Shown: piece by piece, positions 1 through 11,548 of the stretch
Layout of the letters: every line of letters begins with the position of its first letter
How positions within the stretch are numbered: the first letter of the stretch is position 1
Assembly (NCBI RefSeq): GCF_905475395.1
Contig: NC_058339.1
Span: forward strand, 23,630,001 to 23,694,000
Reading direction: 5' to 3'
DNA from: Chrysoperla carnea
Taxonomy: Eukaryota; Arthropoda; Insecta; Neuroptera; Chrysopidae
Length of the DNA stretch: 64,000 nucleotides
Position numbers and translations under genes: made by a program
The notes under the pieces: generated by a model
Seen by the model: the letters and a program-made list of their open reading frames with translations, nothing else
Database searches by the model: none
Told to the model about the DNA's origin: nothing

Positions 1-619
1 TATTAAACGGATTTGGCACATCTGGGATCTGAACCATAACATATGTTTACTGCCAGTTGAAAGTCTTGGTTGACGCGATTTTTTGAACTCCCATTAAAAG
101 AAAAAATTTTTACTAATTAAGAACCAACTTGGTTCATTAGTTTCGGTTAAGGCTTATGCAGGAGCTGGCAAACCAAGATTTACGCTAGCAAGCTTAGCAT
201 TTCCAATTTGTGTATTTATCAAATAGTGAAAAATTAAGGAGGATTCGCACCGATTTCGCACAAGTATAAAATAATACATAATACGAATAAATTACTTGAA
301 CAAAATTTAATCTTACAACACAAAACTCAATCTTAAATAACATGACAATTAGAATTGTATAAATACTCTATATATACATATATCTAGTCATAAAGACAGA
401 AATTAGTTACTAGATTTTAATAAATACATTAATCTAATGTATTATTTTCTGCCCATACTTTCCAAGCGCTCGAGAAGTTGAACACCCAAGAGTTCGACGG
501 AAAATTGGCTCATGCAACACACGACAAACCCCGATTAACTTTTTCGTAATTATTCGGACAACAATTATTTTCTCCAGTGTGTAAAATAGCCTTTATATTC
601 TGATGTCGTTTATTCATAT
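1..619. other. AT-rich intergenic DNA, no gene seen
   Basis: No open frame of any length, splice pattern or repeat with defined ends was seen here. The sequence is AT-rich with short simple runs. Confidence 0.5.
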
Positions 620-949
620 TAGTGATGTATCAGATACCCGTATCCGTTTTCTTGAATACCTGCCATAAATAAAAGATCGGTATCCGTTTCATTTTTTAGC
701 GGATCTCATACGGATATTTTGTATGATTTTTTCATACCAAATAAAAGAAGTTAAAAATTAAAATAACAATAATTCGACCCTTTTAAATTGTACGAGTATA
801 TTCATCGTTTAGAAGTGCTCGACGCATATCATAACATACAAGTCTGCTTAAAGAAAACAAACCTTAATTTTTTACTATATTTCTGTCTGATTCAGTTTGA
901 GCAGACATCAAATAAAATTATACATTCTTGCCGATCCGGCACATCACTA
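620..949. mobile_element. Non-autonomous hAT-type MITE
   Basis: A 330-bp element with inverted ends TAGTGATGT...ACATCACTA. Behind the ends are GATAC/GGATC subterminal motifs of the kind seen in hAT elements. It is flanked by an 8-bp duplication with one mismatch: attcatat at 612-619 and atttatat at 950-957. An 8-bp duplication is the hAT hallmark. There is no transposase; the short frame across it starts at a TTG codon and is not a gene. Confidence 0.72.
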
Positions 950-1465
950 ATTTATATACAGTTGTTACACACATTTGATATTATAAAATATAAATTGCTA
1001 GAGTGTAAAGCTAACAAACAGTAAGTAAAGTAGATAATACACATATCTATCTATATTTGCAAAAACTGAATCTATCCATAGATACATGTACAAAATAGAC
1101 ACATACAAGGTGCACCAAAAATTTAAATAAAAAATACTTTTTTTACCGACAAGCTTTTATTTGTACTAAAAGTAAAAAATAGTTTTTCTTATGAATCACT
1201 CACAATTGACTATTTGTCAAAGATGGGCGCCCAATTTAGAATATCATGGACGATTCGTAGCGTATTTTCTTACGAGTGATGAAAAATTATTTTCTACTTA
1301 ATATTTTCTAAATATGGTGGAAGCGATGGGAAAATCAAGGCATACTTATCATAAAAATGCATTGTCATTCAATTTTCATATGCATTCTCGAATGGAGCTC
1401 AATTGGAAACCAGGAAGTGATTTAAATTTAACTTGCATAATTTCAGGACATCCTACATTCATTCA
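950..1465. other. Intergenic DNA
   Basis: A 71-codon frame (1314-1529) runs into the next repeat. It has a weak Ig-like stretch but no recognisable domain. Nothing else is seen. Confidence 0.4.
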
Positions 1466-1792
1466 AGTGAAGTACCAGGGAAATTTACAAAATATAAAAA
1501 CCTCCGACAAATGCATTAATTCCTTGTAAACCGATTTTTGGAAACTAAGCTATAAAATGTTCTCAATGGAGTCGGTTCGACCGTTTAGGGGCTACGATGA
1601 AACTAGGAAACAAACAGACGCGCAGATAAACACTTTAAACTTATAACCCTCCTTCGGAATTCAATATTAAAATGATGGTCAAGGACATCAGATGAGATGA
1701 AAAGGATACTTAGAGAGCTATCATTTTTTAGGACAAATTTTTGGAAATATTTAAATTGATTTTAAATATTTGAGTTGACTTAACCGATTGTC
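1466..1792 (+). repeat. Family-1 dispersed repeat, partial copy
   Basis: Matches the left half of the fuller copies at 2929-3557 and 11549-12232 (reverse). Shared landmarks are CGACAAATGC, AACCGATTTTTGGAAACT, AAAATGTTCTCAAT, the CAGACGC block, GATGGTCAAGGACAT and the end TATTTGAGTTGACT. The outer end is disturbed by a short insertion (GTACCAGGG) near 1472. It has no coding capacity. Confidence 0.75.
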
Positions 1793-2179
1793 AAGGAGTG
1801 GTTATGTTTTTCGCCCGTATCTTGTATGTATGTATGAATGTATGTAATTATGTATATTTATTTGTAACTTTTTTTTTACCTCGTATCTTCCAAACGGCTC
1901 AATGAATTTCAACATTTAAGGTATATTTAAACTCAAGTGTTCTTAAATAGGTGTTGGAAAAAAGAAAACAAAATAGCGGATTTTTTGAGCGAAAAGGTAA
2001 TACATTAATAAAAAGAATTAACTATTGAAAGGGGTATCAAAATAAAGGAAATTAAAAGGAGATTACAAAATTATATAAAAGTTATATGTTTAAATTTAAG
2101 TATGAATAATAAATTGATTTCAAAGTTTTAATATAGTATAATAAGAGGGTTTTTTTAGTGCGGGGCCATTAAAAACTCA
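1793..2179. other. AT-rich intergenic DNA
   Basis: No gene or repeat with defined ends is visible. There is a short TATGTATGTATG run near 1826-1855. Confidence 0.4.
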
Positions 2180-2482
2180 AAAATAAAATAAGTAATAAAA
2201 AAAAAATCAAAACCCGACTGTGTTAAATACAATCTGAAAGAAACAAATGCAGTAGTTTACGTAACCACTTTAACAGTCGGGGCCCATTAAAATCTAGACC
2301 AACTAAAATCTTTCCAATAATGAGCCCCGACTGTTAAAGTCACTATGTAAACTACTGGACTTGTCGGGGCCCATTAAAATCTTGACCAACTCTATGTAAA
2401 CTACTGGACTTGTTTCTTTATTTTCAGATTTTATTTAACACAGTCGGGTTTTTTATTTTTTTTTAATTATTTATTTTATTTC
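2180..2482. mobile_element. Foldback element with nested inverted repeats
   Basis: The outer arms (about 2180-2261 and 2395-2482) are inverted copies carrying AACCCGACTGTGTTAAAT and CAGTAGTTTAC. Inside is a second inverted pair, ACTTTAACAGTCGGGG and CCCCGACTGTTAAAGT. Two short direct duplications also lie inside: TATGTAAACTACTGGACTTG occurs twice (near 2344 and 2392), as does CGGGGCCCATTAAAATCT (near 2278 and 2364). No reading frame is present. A related end fragment lies near 38922-38945. Confidence 0.75.
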
Positions 2483-2928
2483 AGATTTCACAGATAGATA
2501 CTATACTCGGATCACCCAGTATATCTATAAAAGTACTAATTAATCTTTATATACATAGTAATTAATATGTTTAACACTTGAAGTGTTTTTGAAAATGACT
2601 GATATATATGAAGTAACATTACCATTAACATAATTATTAAATGAATTATATTATGTTTAAATAGGTGTAAAAGTACATAAACGTACCTATATAGCATACA
2701 TGTGATAAATAACTAATACACCTATAAATAAATGATAACAATATTTTAACAAAAAAAAAAATTATGTCGTGTTCTTGAAAAAAATGAACAAATAAAATTT
2801 ATTACTTTTGTTGAAAAATAACAAAAATTATATTTTATGTATAATAGCGTTGAAAGTACGATGATAATTTATGATAAAAAATTAAATTTGGTATCTTAGC
2901 AAAACATTTGATAATTTTATTATGAAAC
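2483..2928. other. AT-rich intergenic DNA
   Basis: Nothing recognisable is seen. Confidence 0.4.
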
Positions 2929-3557
2929 ACAAGTGAAATTTACAAAATTTAAAAAACCCCCGACAAATGCGATTTATTCTTTGTAAACCGATTTTTGGAA
3001 ACTTAAATATAAAATGTTCTCAATCAAGTCGGTTCGATGGTTTAAGGGCTACGATTCCACTGAGAAACACACAGACGCACAGATAAAGATGGTCAAGGAC
3101 ATAAGATGAGATGAAAAGATACTTAGAGAGCTTTAATTTTTGGGACAAATTTTTGGAAATATTTTAATTGAAATTGAAATATTTGAGTTGACTTTGTTCT
3201 TTAATTATTGTTTTGAATTACCTAATTATTTTACCATTTCACTTTTCGAAATGACTTGAGTCTGGTTTATTTGATCATTCATTTCCATAGTAATTATTTA
3301 TATGTTAAAATTATATGCCATGCCTTTTCCAAACTGAATCGATTTTGAAGATTTTCGCCAATTTTTTAATTTTTTCGCCTTCAAAACTCTAAGCTCTCAC
3401 TATGAAACATAGAGAACACTTTCCGTTAAATTACCTTTCAAATGAATCAAAAAAATTAAAATCGGTTCATCTGTTTATCCGCTACGATGCCACAGACAGA
3501 CACACACACAAAACGGTTAAACTTATAACACCCCTTTTTTTAATTCGGGGGTTAAAA
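2929..3557 (+). mobile_element. Family-1 non-autonomous element, near full length
   Basis: Runs from ACAAGTGAAATTTACAAAA to a GGGGTTAAAAA end and is the reverse of the copy at 11549-12232. It contains two related modules in opposite orientation. Each has an (A)AACCGATTTT block, a TCCGCTACGATGCCAC-type block and a CACACAGAC-type block. The frame at 3402-3626 is part of the repeat and not a gene. Without a transposase or a clear target duplication the class is undecided. Confidence 0.8.
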
Positions 3558-4309
3558 ATAAGGAACACCAAAGACGTATATGGTCACCAAATTAGACGCA
3601 TGAAGATGAAATTGAATTCTCATTGAAAACTCATGTCCACTTCGAAAACACATGTTGTTGGAAAATTTTAAAAATATGGAATTTAACTAATTTCTGATAA
3701 CATGTAGTTAGTATACAAAACAAATTTTAAGCAAACTTCTTGTCATTTTTTATCATAACGTCACTTTTTATTTCAAGGATTTCAAAATTGAAATAAATAG
3801 TAAAAATCGATAAATAAATAATATTCAGAGTAATAAGAAATTCAATCTAAATAATATATGCATACCTACTCATTAAATTTAATTATACAGAAAATCATAT
3901 TTTCACGAAAATTACACCATAATTTTGTGAATTGTTTTAATAAATTAAAATAATTGATAGAACTATTGAACAAAAAATATATTCCATACCTACTATTTAT
4001 TAATATTTTAAAAAACATTTACTGTTCAAATTACATTCATTTGGGGACATAATATAAGCTACATTTACTGTTTTATATACCTAAATTTGATATATAGTTT
4101 TCTTTAAAGAGGTCAAGGAAAGAGTTAATCTAACAAGTTGTAGAAAAAAATAAGAAAATATAATGAAATTCAACTTTTGTAAAGCATATAAATTTTATCT
4201 TTCTTTATGATAAAAAGCTGATAAAAAGTATATTACATTTTTTATTTTATAAAAATGCTAAAAGACAAATGTATGTTCATTCATACGGGGACTATAGAAT
4301 ACATATTAG
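3558..4309. other. AT-rich intergenic DNA
   Basis: Nothing recognisable is seen. Confidence 0.4.
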
Positions 4310-4450
4310 CAGGGCCGTAACGAGGATACATAGCGCCGGTGGCAAGTATTTAGGTTGCGCCTCATAGGGAATCATATGGAAGGCAAAATAGAGGAGAGTT
4401 GCCATAATCGTGTCTTTTTACCTTAAAGAGTCGGTACATAATTTATAAAC
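4310..4450 (+). mobile_element. Possible hAT-type end fragment
   Basis: CAGGGCCGTAACGAGG at 4310, followed by AGCGCCGGTGGCAAG and TTGCGCCTCATAGGG, looks like the left end of a CAGGG(C/T)-type hAT element. No matching right end or target duplication was found, so this is at best a truncated copy. Confidence 0.35.
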
Positions 4451-4489
4451 TTTTTAAATTTATTCAAACCTAGCTCTAATAGGTTTCAA

Positions 4490-5207
4490 TAATGTGAAGT
4501 CCTGATTTCGGAATTAAGCACATAAGTGATAGCTAGCAAAAAATTGACAACACAGCTGGAAAGAATGACCCAAAATTAGTGAGTTTCAAAAAAAATTCCA
4601 GTCAGATCGCATCAAATTTTCCTGTGTTCTCAAAAAATCGAATTTTTCAACTTTGTGACGTCATCAGAATTCAAAAAATTTAATTTTGCTCTATCACACC
4701 CCAGTTTTATCCAATTTCGATAAATAAAGTATGTAATCCGACTAAATTTGGGTCATACTTTTCAAAATTACCCTAGCGCTAATAGGTTTTAAGAATATGG
4801 AATCCTGGTCCCGGAATTAAGCCCATGAGTGATAGCTAGTGAAACACTGACTTCACAGTTGAAAAGAATGACCCAAAATTAGTGGGTTTCAAAAAAAATT
4901 CCAATAAGATCGGATCAAATTTTATCAAAAAAATCGAATTTTTTTAACTTTATGACGTCATCAGAATCCAAAAAATTAAATTTTGCTCTATGACATTCAA
5001 GTTTTATCCAATTTTGTTAAATCAACTATGTAATCCTACTAAATTTGGGCCATAGTTTTCAAATTTATGATCAAAATTAACCTAGCTCTAATAGGTTTCA
5101 AGAAAGTGGAGTCCTGGTCCCGGAATGAAGCAAATAAGTGATAGCTAGCAAAAAATTGATATCATAGCTGAAAAGAATGACCCAAATTTAGTAGGATTAC
5201 ATACTAG
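4490..5207 (+). repeat. About 300-bp tandem repeat, family 3 (CRE-bearing)
   Basis: More than two head-to-tail units, about 297 bp apart judged from the TGGGTCATAC / TGGGCCATAG landmarks at 4749 and 5046. Each unit holds TAGCTCTAATAG, AGTCCTGGTCCCGGAAT, AGTGATAGCTAGC and GAATGACCCAAA. Each also has a palindromic TGACGTCA (4656-4663, 4953-4960). GAATGACCCAAAATTAGTGG is inverted relative to ACTAAATTTGGGTCATAC, so a unit can fold back. Other copies are at 28895-29235, 58390-59062 and 60838-61070. Confidence 0.8.
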
Positions 5208-6499
5208 TGGTTGAAACTTTTTCTATCTTCATATCTTCACCCGGACGGATTATTGATCAAATATGTTGGCAAATCAATCCAAGTATAACGTCCTTCAATC
5301 TTTGCATAGAATTATCAAACACTCTATATTTTTAAATCAATATGACATCTGTTATGTATTATTTCATTTTTTAATTTATTAGGTATTTAGTAGATTATTA
5401 CCTGAACTGTAGAACAAAAAATAAGTCATGAAATGATAATCTCTCAATATACAATAAAAAAAATGCAATAAACATTTATCGTATAGTTAAATTGTTAAAT
5501 CATCCACAGATAATATCTATAACTTACTTGTACGTTCTTCGTTCTCATATAATTTCTATAGAACTTTTACCTTGATAAAATATATATCATATTGGAAAAA
5601 CAATTAATTTAAAAAAAGAAAAAATATGATCATTTATTTATTATTAAAAAATTTATATATTTATTAAATTATATAACTTTATTTATTAAATTATATATTA
5701 TAAGTAATGCTTTTAAAAACGAAGATAGTATTTTTGATTGCATTCTTGTAAGAAGAAATGGGCATTTGAACAAGAATTCAACCCACAATCTCTAGCTCTC
5801 TCGTCAGTACTCCCCCTATAATCAGTTTAGTTATTTTTTAATTCGCACAAGCTTCGAACAAACTAGAAAATTCTGGCTAAATGAGGGTAAAAGCCATACC
5901 GAAATCAATATTATAGTTTAGAGGAAGTAAACGAACACAAATTCGTTATTTCGATTGGTTAATGCGACAATCAGGTACACCTTACAATTTTGGAACTACA
6001 GGGCTTCTAAATAAATTCAATATTTTATAGTAACTCTGTATACTAAATAAAAAAAAAAGGATTTCATGCACTCCAACGGTTCATTGTGAATATAAACCTT
6101 TAGTTACTACTTTCGAAGCAAATAAATAGATATCCATTCTTATGTAGATACTTTCTCTCTAATGATAGAAAATAATTCAATAAGTCTACTTATATTTTAA
6201 TTGATGAAATTAGGGTGTAGGTACTACAAGTAATATTAATAAGTATCATTTCCATTAGCTATATATCCTAATTTAATTTTATAACACTTAATATTTATCT
6301 TGATTTCATCAATTTAAAACAGTTATTAAAATAGATAGTTGTATAATATATTACAGAGTGGTTTCAAACTTATCCACACCCTTATGGAACTTTAATGCTA
6401 GAAAAACTCTATATTTTAACTCTGTTAAAATTTAAATTTAGTTTAATCTGTTAAAATCAGTTCGATTCTGAAATGTGCGTTTGTCATGAACACGAACAC
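5208..6499. other. AT-rich intergenic DNA
   Basis: No gene or transposon ends are seen. There are local AT-rich near-tandem repeats around 5640-5700 (TTTATTAAATTATATA repeated). Confidence 0.4.
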
Positions 6500-6524
6500 A
6501 GTTTGATATTGGAGAGTTTGATAT

Positions 6525-6832
6525 TGACAGAGCCTAAGTGGGCGAGCGCTAGTCTTCCGATCGTTTGTCCACTTAGACTTTGGTTGCGGGTTCGAATCCA
6601 GGCAGCGGCAGTGTGAACAATATATAATAAATGGGGGCTGTAGAATTGATCACATTGTCGTCGCTTAGATAAGAACGTAGTAACCGACTCCACACACATC
6701 AAAAATGTAATTGTAAAATATGTTTGTAAATGAATAAATAAAGATTAACAAATAATGATGTGGGTGGCCTCTGTTATTGGCGTATATGTCAGAGAAACGG
6801 AGGTTAAACCCCATTATTATTATTATATTGAA
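6525..6832 (+). mobile_element. tRNA-derived SINE with (ATT)n tail
   Basis: The head resembles a Ser/Leu-type tRNA. It has a degraded A box (AGTGGGCGAGCGC near 6537) and a perfect B box GGTTCGAATCC near 6588. A tRNA-unrelated body of about 200 bp follows, ending in an ATT microsatellite near 6813-6826. This is the layout of a pol III-transcribed retroposon. TTTGATATTG occurs twice just upstream, but I could not confirm a flanking duplication. The minus-strand frame across it is not a gene. Confidence 0.7.
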
Positions 6833-7222
6833 GGTATTGATACGTGGTTGATGGTATTTGATAGTTAACAGTTAAAATTTACATTTGCTGTTGACATAAA
6901 GCTTGTGTTGTATTTAAATTAAACAAGTTATTATCGCTAAAAACTTTTAACTCTTTAGTAATAATTTTGGGACAGCCTGCATACGTAATTCAATTAATAA
7001 CAGTTGTGACAAGAAACTCAATCGATTAGCAGACTTCAAGTTAAATTTAGTTTGAAAAACTGATATAAATTTTGTGAAATTATACATTAAAATTGCCCAT
7101 ATAATTTCAGAAAATACAGAATATTTCAAAAACCATGAACTTAATTAAAGTGAGGTAAACCTATGAAAAACACATTTATTTTGATCGTAGAACCTGAAAA
7201 TGAAATAATAAACAAATGTTCC

Positions 7223-7258
<36 letters not shown>

Positions 7259-7929
7259 TTTATACATTCCACGTTTCTGGTCACTCTGTATATTCTGAAA
7301 ATAATTTAAAATGTACATCCCTCCATATATTCCTGAAAGACAATTTGGTTAAAATCAAGCCGTTTAGCCATAATCTTCCGAGTCGTATAGCTTGAACAAT
7401 CCTGTATATAATAAATACATACAGTAAATCAACAGGTTCCAAGTTTATCGATTTTGTTCGCCGTTTCTTCAAGTATTCAATTTTTTTTTTTCGATTTGGA
7501 CTAGTGGCGCAAATACACAATGACATTCTTCTATCCAAAGACAAACAGAAGGAAAGAGACTGTCGTATATTAATTAATCTATATCTGATCTTTCTCGTAC
7601 GGTTTTTCATTTCAAAGTGGAGTATTTTTGTGAGCCATTTATTCAATTTATAATTCAATAAAATAGTACATGACTGTATTTGAATACGATTGCCATTTGC
7701 ATGCTCAACTCACAAAGACCCTTTCTAATGTAATATCATACATAATGTCTTCAGTATAATTTAATATATAAATCTGTTCAATTATAAATAAATCAATTAA
7801 GAAGTACAGGAAGAATGAATGACCGCCTACAACAAAGTACTTTGTTAATTTTAAATGTAATTCTTAACATTCATGTTAAAAGTTATTAGTTTCGACCCGT
7901 AAAACAAAAATGTCATGATATCATCAATC
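6833..7929. other. Intergenic DNA with poly(A) tract and short dispersed repeat
   Basis: A run of 31 A lies at 7226-7256. TCAAGCCGTTTAGCCATAAT (near 7353) and its flank recur near 23907, ending in a CCTGTATA or CTTGTTTA end, so both are copies of one old repeat. The minus-strand frame 7281-7658 (125 codons) overlaps this repeat and shows no known domain. Confidence 0.45.
7226..7256 (+). repeat. Poly(A) tract of 31 bases
   Basis: An uninterrupted run of A, followed by CTTTTATACATTCC. It could be the tail of a retroposed copy reading on the plus strand, or simple slippage. No source body is recognised upstream. Confidence 0.85.
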
Positions 7930-8382
7930 TTGGCATCGATTTTAGTCCGTATCTCAAAAACTATTCGACCAGTCATCAAATACACCCGATTTTTGTACTT
8001 TTTGGGTCAAAATTACCTTATATATTGAGTTTTATCGAGATTGGAGATTAAAAAAATTTCTCGTTTTTTTTGCAATTTTTTTAAGGGGTACCCCTTCGAA
8101 AAAATCGAGAAAACGCAAAAAAAATTCACTTTTGGAATTTGATGAAACTCGGTGAATGGGGTAATTTTGATCCAAAAAGTATAAAAGTCGGGTTAATTTA
8201 ATGATTGGATGCACAGTTTCTGAGATATCGCAATATTTCTATCGATTTTAGTCCGTATCTCAAAATCTATTCGACCAGTCAACAAATACACCCAATTTGT
8301 GTACTTTTTGGGTCAAAATTACCTTATATATTAAGTTTTATGGAAATTGGAGATAAAAAAGTTTTTTTTTGCAATTTTTCGT
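7930..8382 (+). repeat. About 306-bp tandem repeat, family 4
   Basis: CGATTTTAGTCCGTATCTC occurs at 7937 and 8243, 306 bp apart. Between lie the blocks CTATTCGACCAGTCA, TACTTTTTGGGTCAAAATTA, GGGGTACCCCTT and AAATCGAGAAAACGC. The same unit occurs at 29820-30490 with a 308-bp period. Short frames on both strands here, opening with the same MDA(Q/E)FLRYRNI motif, are by-products of the repeat. Confidence 0.82.
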
Positions 8383-10039
8383 TTAGTATAATAGTAACTG
8401 AATTCATTATAGCCCTATAGCGGGTATGAATTCATTATCACACTAGGGCGGTAATGAACAATTTTTCTCACGCATACTGAATGAGAAAAGTACTACTTTT
8501 CTCGTGGGCGTAAGTAAACTTTGCTAGAATGTATCAAAATATGCAATCATTTACTTAATTGAAAAGTAATTGATCTGGTCTTTGAAAGCCAAATCTCGTA
8601 CATGTTGAATTTTTTGTAGAATACTTAATAATCTGATTCATTTCATAATGATGATCACATTTTATATAACGGACTAAAAGTCTTTGTAGCCGCTAGTTAT
8701 AGTATAGCTACTTTGCGTGTGATTAGTTTATAACTACATTAATTATATGTATAAATGTGATTATTGATGTAAAAAAGGTTTGCAAATGAATTAATTCAAC
8801 AATTTAAAGAATTTCAATATAATTAATTTTTTTTATATTATATTCGCTTAGAAAATATTTTAGAAATGTTAATAAATTATAATGAATATTTTAATATTGT
8901 TTGAATCATCGGTATTCGATTGAATACAGTTTCCTGTCGAATAGAACCTTGATGAGACTAAACTATGAATGAATCACATGTGTTGATCAAACAGAATAAA
9001 AGGAATAAACTAAAATAAGCACTAAATATAGCCGACATAACTGGCTTTAATAATAATGTTAAACTGGCTTAAATATTAAGATAAAACACTTTTCAAGCAA
9101 GGCTTATTATTTTTCTTGGTGCTTATCGTATACTCAGACTATCTTCTTCTATTTTCACACCCTGTATATATGAAATATATATCAACGTATATTAAAATGA
9201 ATTAGAACTTCGAAATATCGAAGATTGAAAATTTCGGTGTAATTATATTCAGTCTTCATTCTTTCGAAAATTAAGCCAAATATCGAAAAATTGTATTCTT
9301 AATTTCCGTCTTACTACATCAAGTTAAAACAAAATTCATCATCAAAGTTGAAAATTTGAGAAATAATCCTGCTAGCTTACCTAATCTACCTAGCTCGAAC
9401 ATATTTCAGGTATTTCCAGAATATGGACGGACTTGTCGACAGCATCAAAATAATGTAAGCTGTGAGATCTCGAAGTTTCAGAATTTTTTGTCGTTTGGAT
9501 CGCGAGATAATCAGCTTCAAAGCGATTTCCCCATTCAAAGTAAGTAAAATTAAGGAATGATTAATGTTATGGAAATAGAGTATTAAAAAAAGATATTTAA
9601 CCATAATTTTGCAATTTGTTAAATAATTTGTCTGTAAATAATTTTTCTGTATATGTGTTATAATCTTTTTCCTTCCTATTTAGAGTAATGGATGATTCAT
9701 TTGGAAGTACTTTCCTCTTTATCATACAAAACAAGCATTATTGTTTATCTCTTTTAAATTATATCGTTCAAATATTGGCCGAAACTGCGGTTACCATGGT
9801 CTACTATGCAGTCTTAGTTTTCGAAGATGCATTCGACCATTTTAAGTGGTATTTGGCATGTTAATGTTGGCTGCCAGTTGCTCCATCCTACAGACTATTT
9901 AGACTTTGGACTTTATTTAACCCCCGTGGCGCCGTATTGTTAGTACTAAATGTCCTGGAGATCATAGGCATCAATTTCAGGAAACAAATAGACCGTTGTC
10001 ATCGAACGATAGTCGTCATTGACAGTTACGTTTAAGCTA
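8383..10039. other. Intergenic DNA, no clear gene
   Basis: A short hairpin GAGAAAAGTACTACTTTTCTC lies near 8482, next to GAATTCATTATAGCCC and GAATTCATTATCACAC, which look like a decayed MITE. The CG-richer patch around 9780-9930 has no recognisable frame. Nothing else is seen. Confidence 0.4.
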
Positions 10040-10395
10040 GACTAAAAAAAACTAAAAATAGACTTTAAAGGGATGTTATTAGTTTGGCCGCTATGAGTGT
10101 GTGTCTGTCTGTGGCGTCGTAGCTCTGAAACGAATGAATCGATTTTGATTTTTCTTGTTTCGTTTGAAAAGAAATTCAATGGAGAATGTTCTAAGCTAGG
10201 TTTCAAGTGCACGTTTAGGGTTCCGTACACGAAAAAAAAATTGGCGATAATGTTCAAAATCGAATCAATTTGAAAAAGGCTTTAAGGAAACCGGTAATTT
10301 AATGGAGAGTCTTCTTAGATATGTTTCAAGTGCGATTTAAGGTTACCGTAGCCGAAAAATTTGTCGGAGTTTTTTTTTTTGTAAATTTCACTTGT
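10040..10395 (-). repeat. Family-1 repeat, internally deleted copy
   Basis: Reverse orientation relative to 2929-3557. It carries GTGTCTGTCTGTGGCGTCGT and ATTGGCGATAATGTTCAAAA and ends exactly at TTTCACTTGT (10386-10395). The middle block present in the 684-bp copy is missing. TTCAAGTGC with a GTTAC/GTTCC motif appears twice (near 10202 and 10326), an internal partial duplication. Confidence 0.75.
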
Positions 10396-10730
10396 ATATT
10401 TTTCTTTTTTGAAAAAAGTACCATTGAATGAATCACTCATTACAATCCACACATCAAATACATACAAAATTACATATAATAAAAATAAATATTATTAAAA
10501 TGAATATGAAATAATAACGCATATCCTGCGTGTGAAATTTATGTGAGAAAATGAATAATTTGCAATCCTTGAGGGCCACTTAAATACATTTTATTTATAA
10601 AGAATGTAAATGATAATGATGATTATTATTATCCATGGATTAATTTTATTAATTCGTATAAATTATTTTTGAATGAATGATAAATGAATGCATAAATATA
10701 CATATAGGCAAGCAGAACTGAAAATGTAAC
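10396..10730. other. AT-rich intergenic DNA
   Basis: Nothing recognisable is seen. Confidence 0.4.
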
Positions 10731-10737
10731 TATAGTC

Positions 10738-11262
10738 ATAACAAATGAAAACAAACAATTGATTGAGTTAATTATTGAAATACCAAGTATAAAAAGTGTT
10801 TATTCATCTGTCACATTACACATACAAACATGTCACACATACATAACTGATATTACCATATAATACATAGCGCCCTCGCAGGTAAACAGTGATGTTTACA
10901 AAAATGTTTCAAACAAAAATTGTTTATTTTTTTATAAGAAACATTTTTTACAATTAAACTTTTGTTCTATCTCTTACGGTGAACAAGATAGGTCCTACGG
11001 ACTCAAGACCCAATTGACTCATGTTACTCATTTACGTACTCGACCTCACTTTTTACGTCCTGAGCACGCTATAAAAATTTCAGCTTGGTATCTCTTTTCG
11101 TCGTTGAGTTATCGTATTGACAGACAGACAACCAGAAATGAAATAATTATGTGATTTTATGAACACCTATATCAAAATTTTGTTCGTAGCATCAATATTT
11201 TTAAGCGTTACAAACTTGGGACTAAAATTACTATACTATGATATATAATACATACATACATG
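10738..11262 (+). mobile_element. Family-2 non-autonomous element
   Basis: A copy of the element seen best at 25499-26068. It starts with ACAAATGAAAACAAACAATTG and carries TCACATTACACATACAAACATG, the GCGCCCTCGCAGGTAAACAG block, CCTACGGACTCAAGACCC and AAGCGTTACAAACTTGGGAC. It ends at ACATGGTATAA. There is no coding capacity. Confidence 0.8.
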
Positions 11263-11548
11263 GTATAATAATAAGTAATCTAAATTAAGTGAACTTCATA
11301 TAATAATGACCTTACATTTAATATTTACTATGTGCAATTGAAATTTGCATTTGTACTAATATTGATGAATAAATTAGTTGAAAGCATTTATTATTCATTA
11401 AATTCTACACCATGCTTGGATTCCAATGTTCATGTGTGGGACCATTCATAATAAATATTGTTGTTTTCAATTTTCTATGAATTACGTTTTTCTTTACCTC
11501 TATAAATCTAATATTATAGAAATAATGTATTTGTTTGTATGTTTGTTT
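11263..11548. other. AT-rich intergenic DNA
   Basis: Nothing recognisable is seen. Confidence 0.4.

Noticed and set aside
788..1024. Gene with start at 788
   Set aside because: It opens with TTG, not ATG, and lies across the end of a hAT MITE.
1314..1529. Ig-like exon (frame containing GSDLNLTCIISGHP)
   Set aside because: The resemblance is only about 14 residues, the frame runs into a transposon copy, and no second cysteine or partner exon is seen.
7281..7658. 125-codon minus-strand frame as a gene
   Set aside because: It overlaps a dispersed repeat (second copy near 23907), has no domain and lacks splice or start context.
8032..8420. Short frames over the 306-bp repeat as a small protein family (also 30185-30457)
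   Set aside because: The similarity between them comes from the DNA repeat itself; start codons and stops are not conserved.
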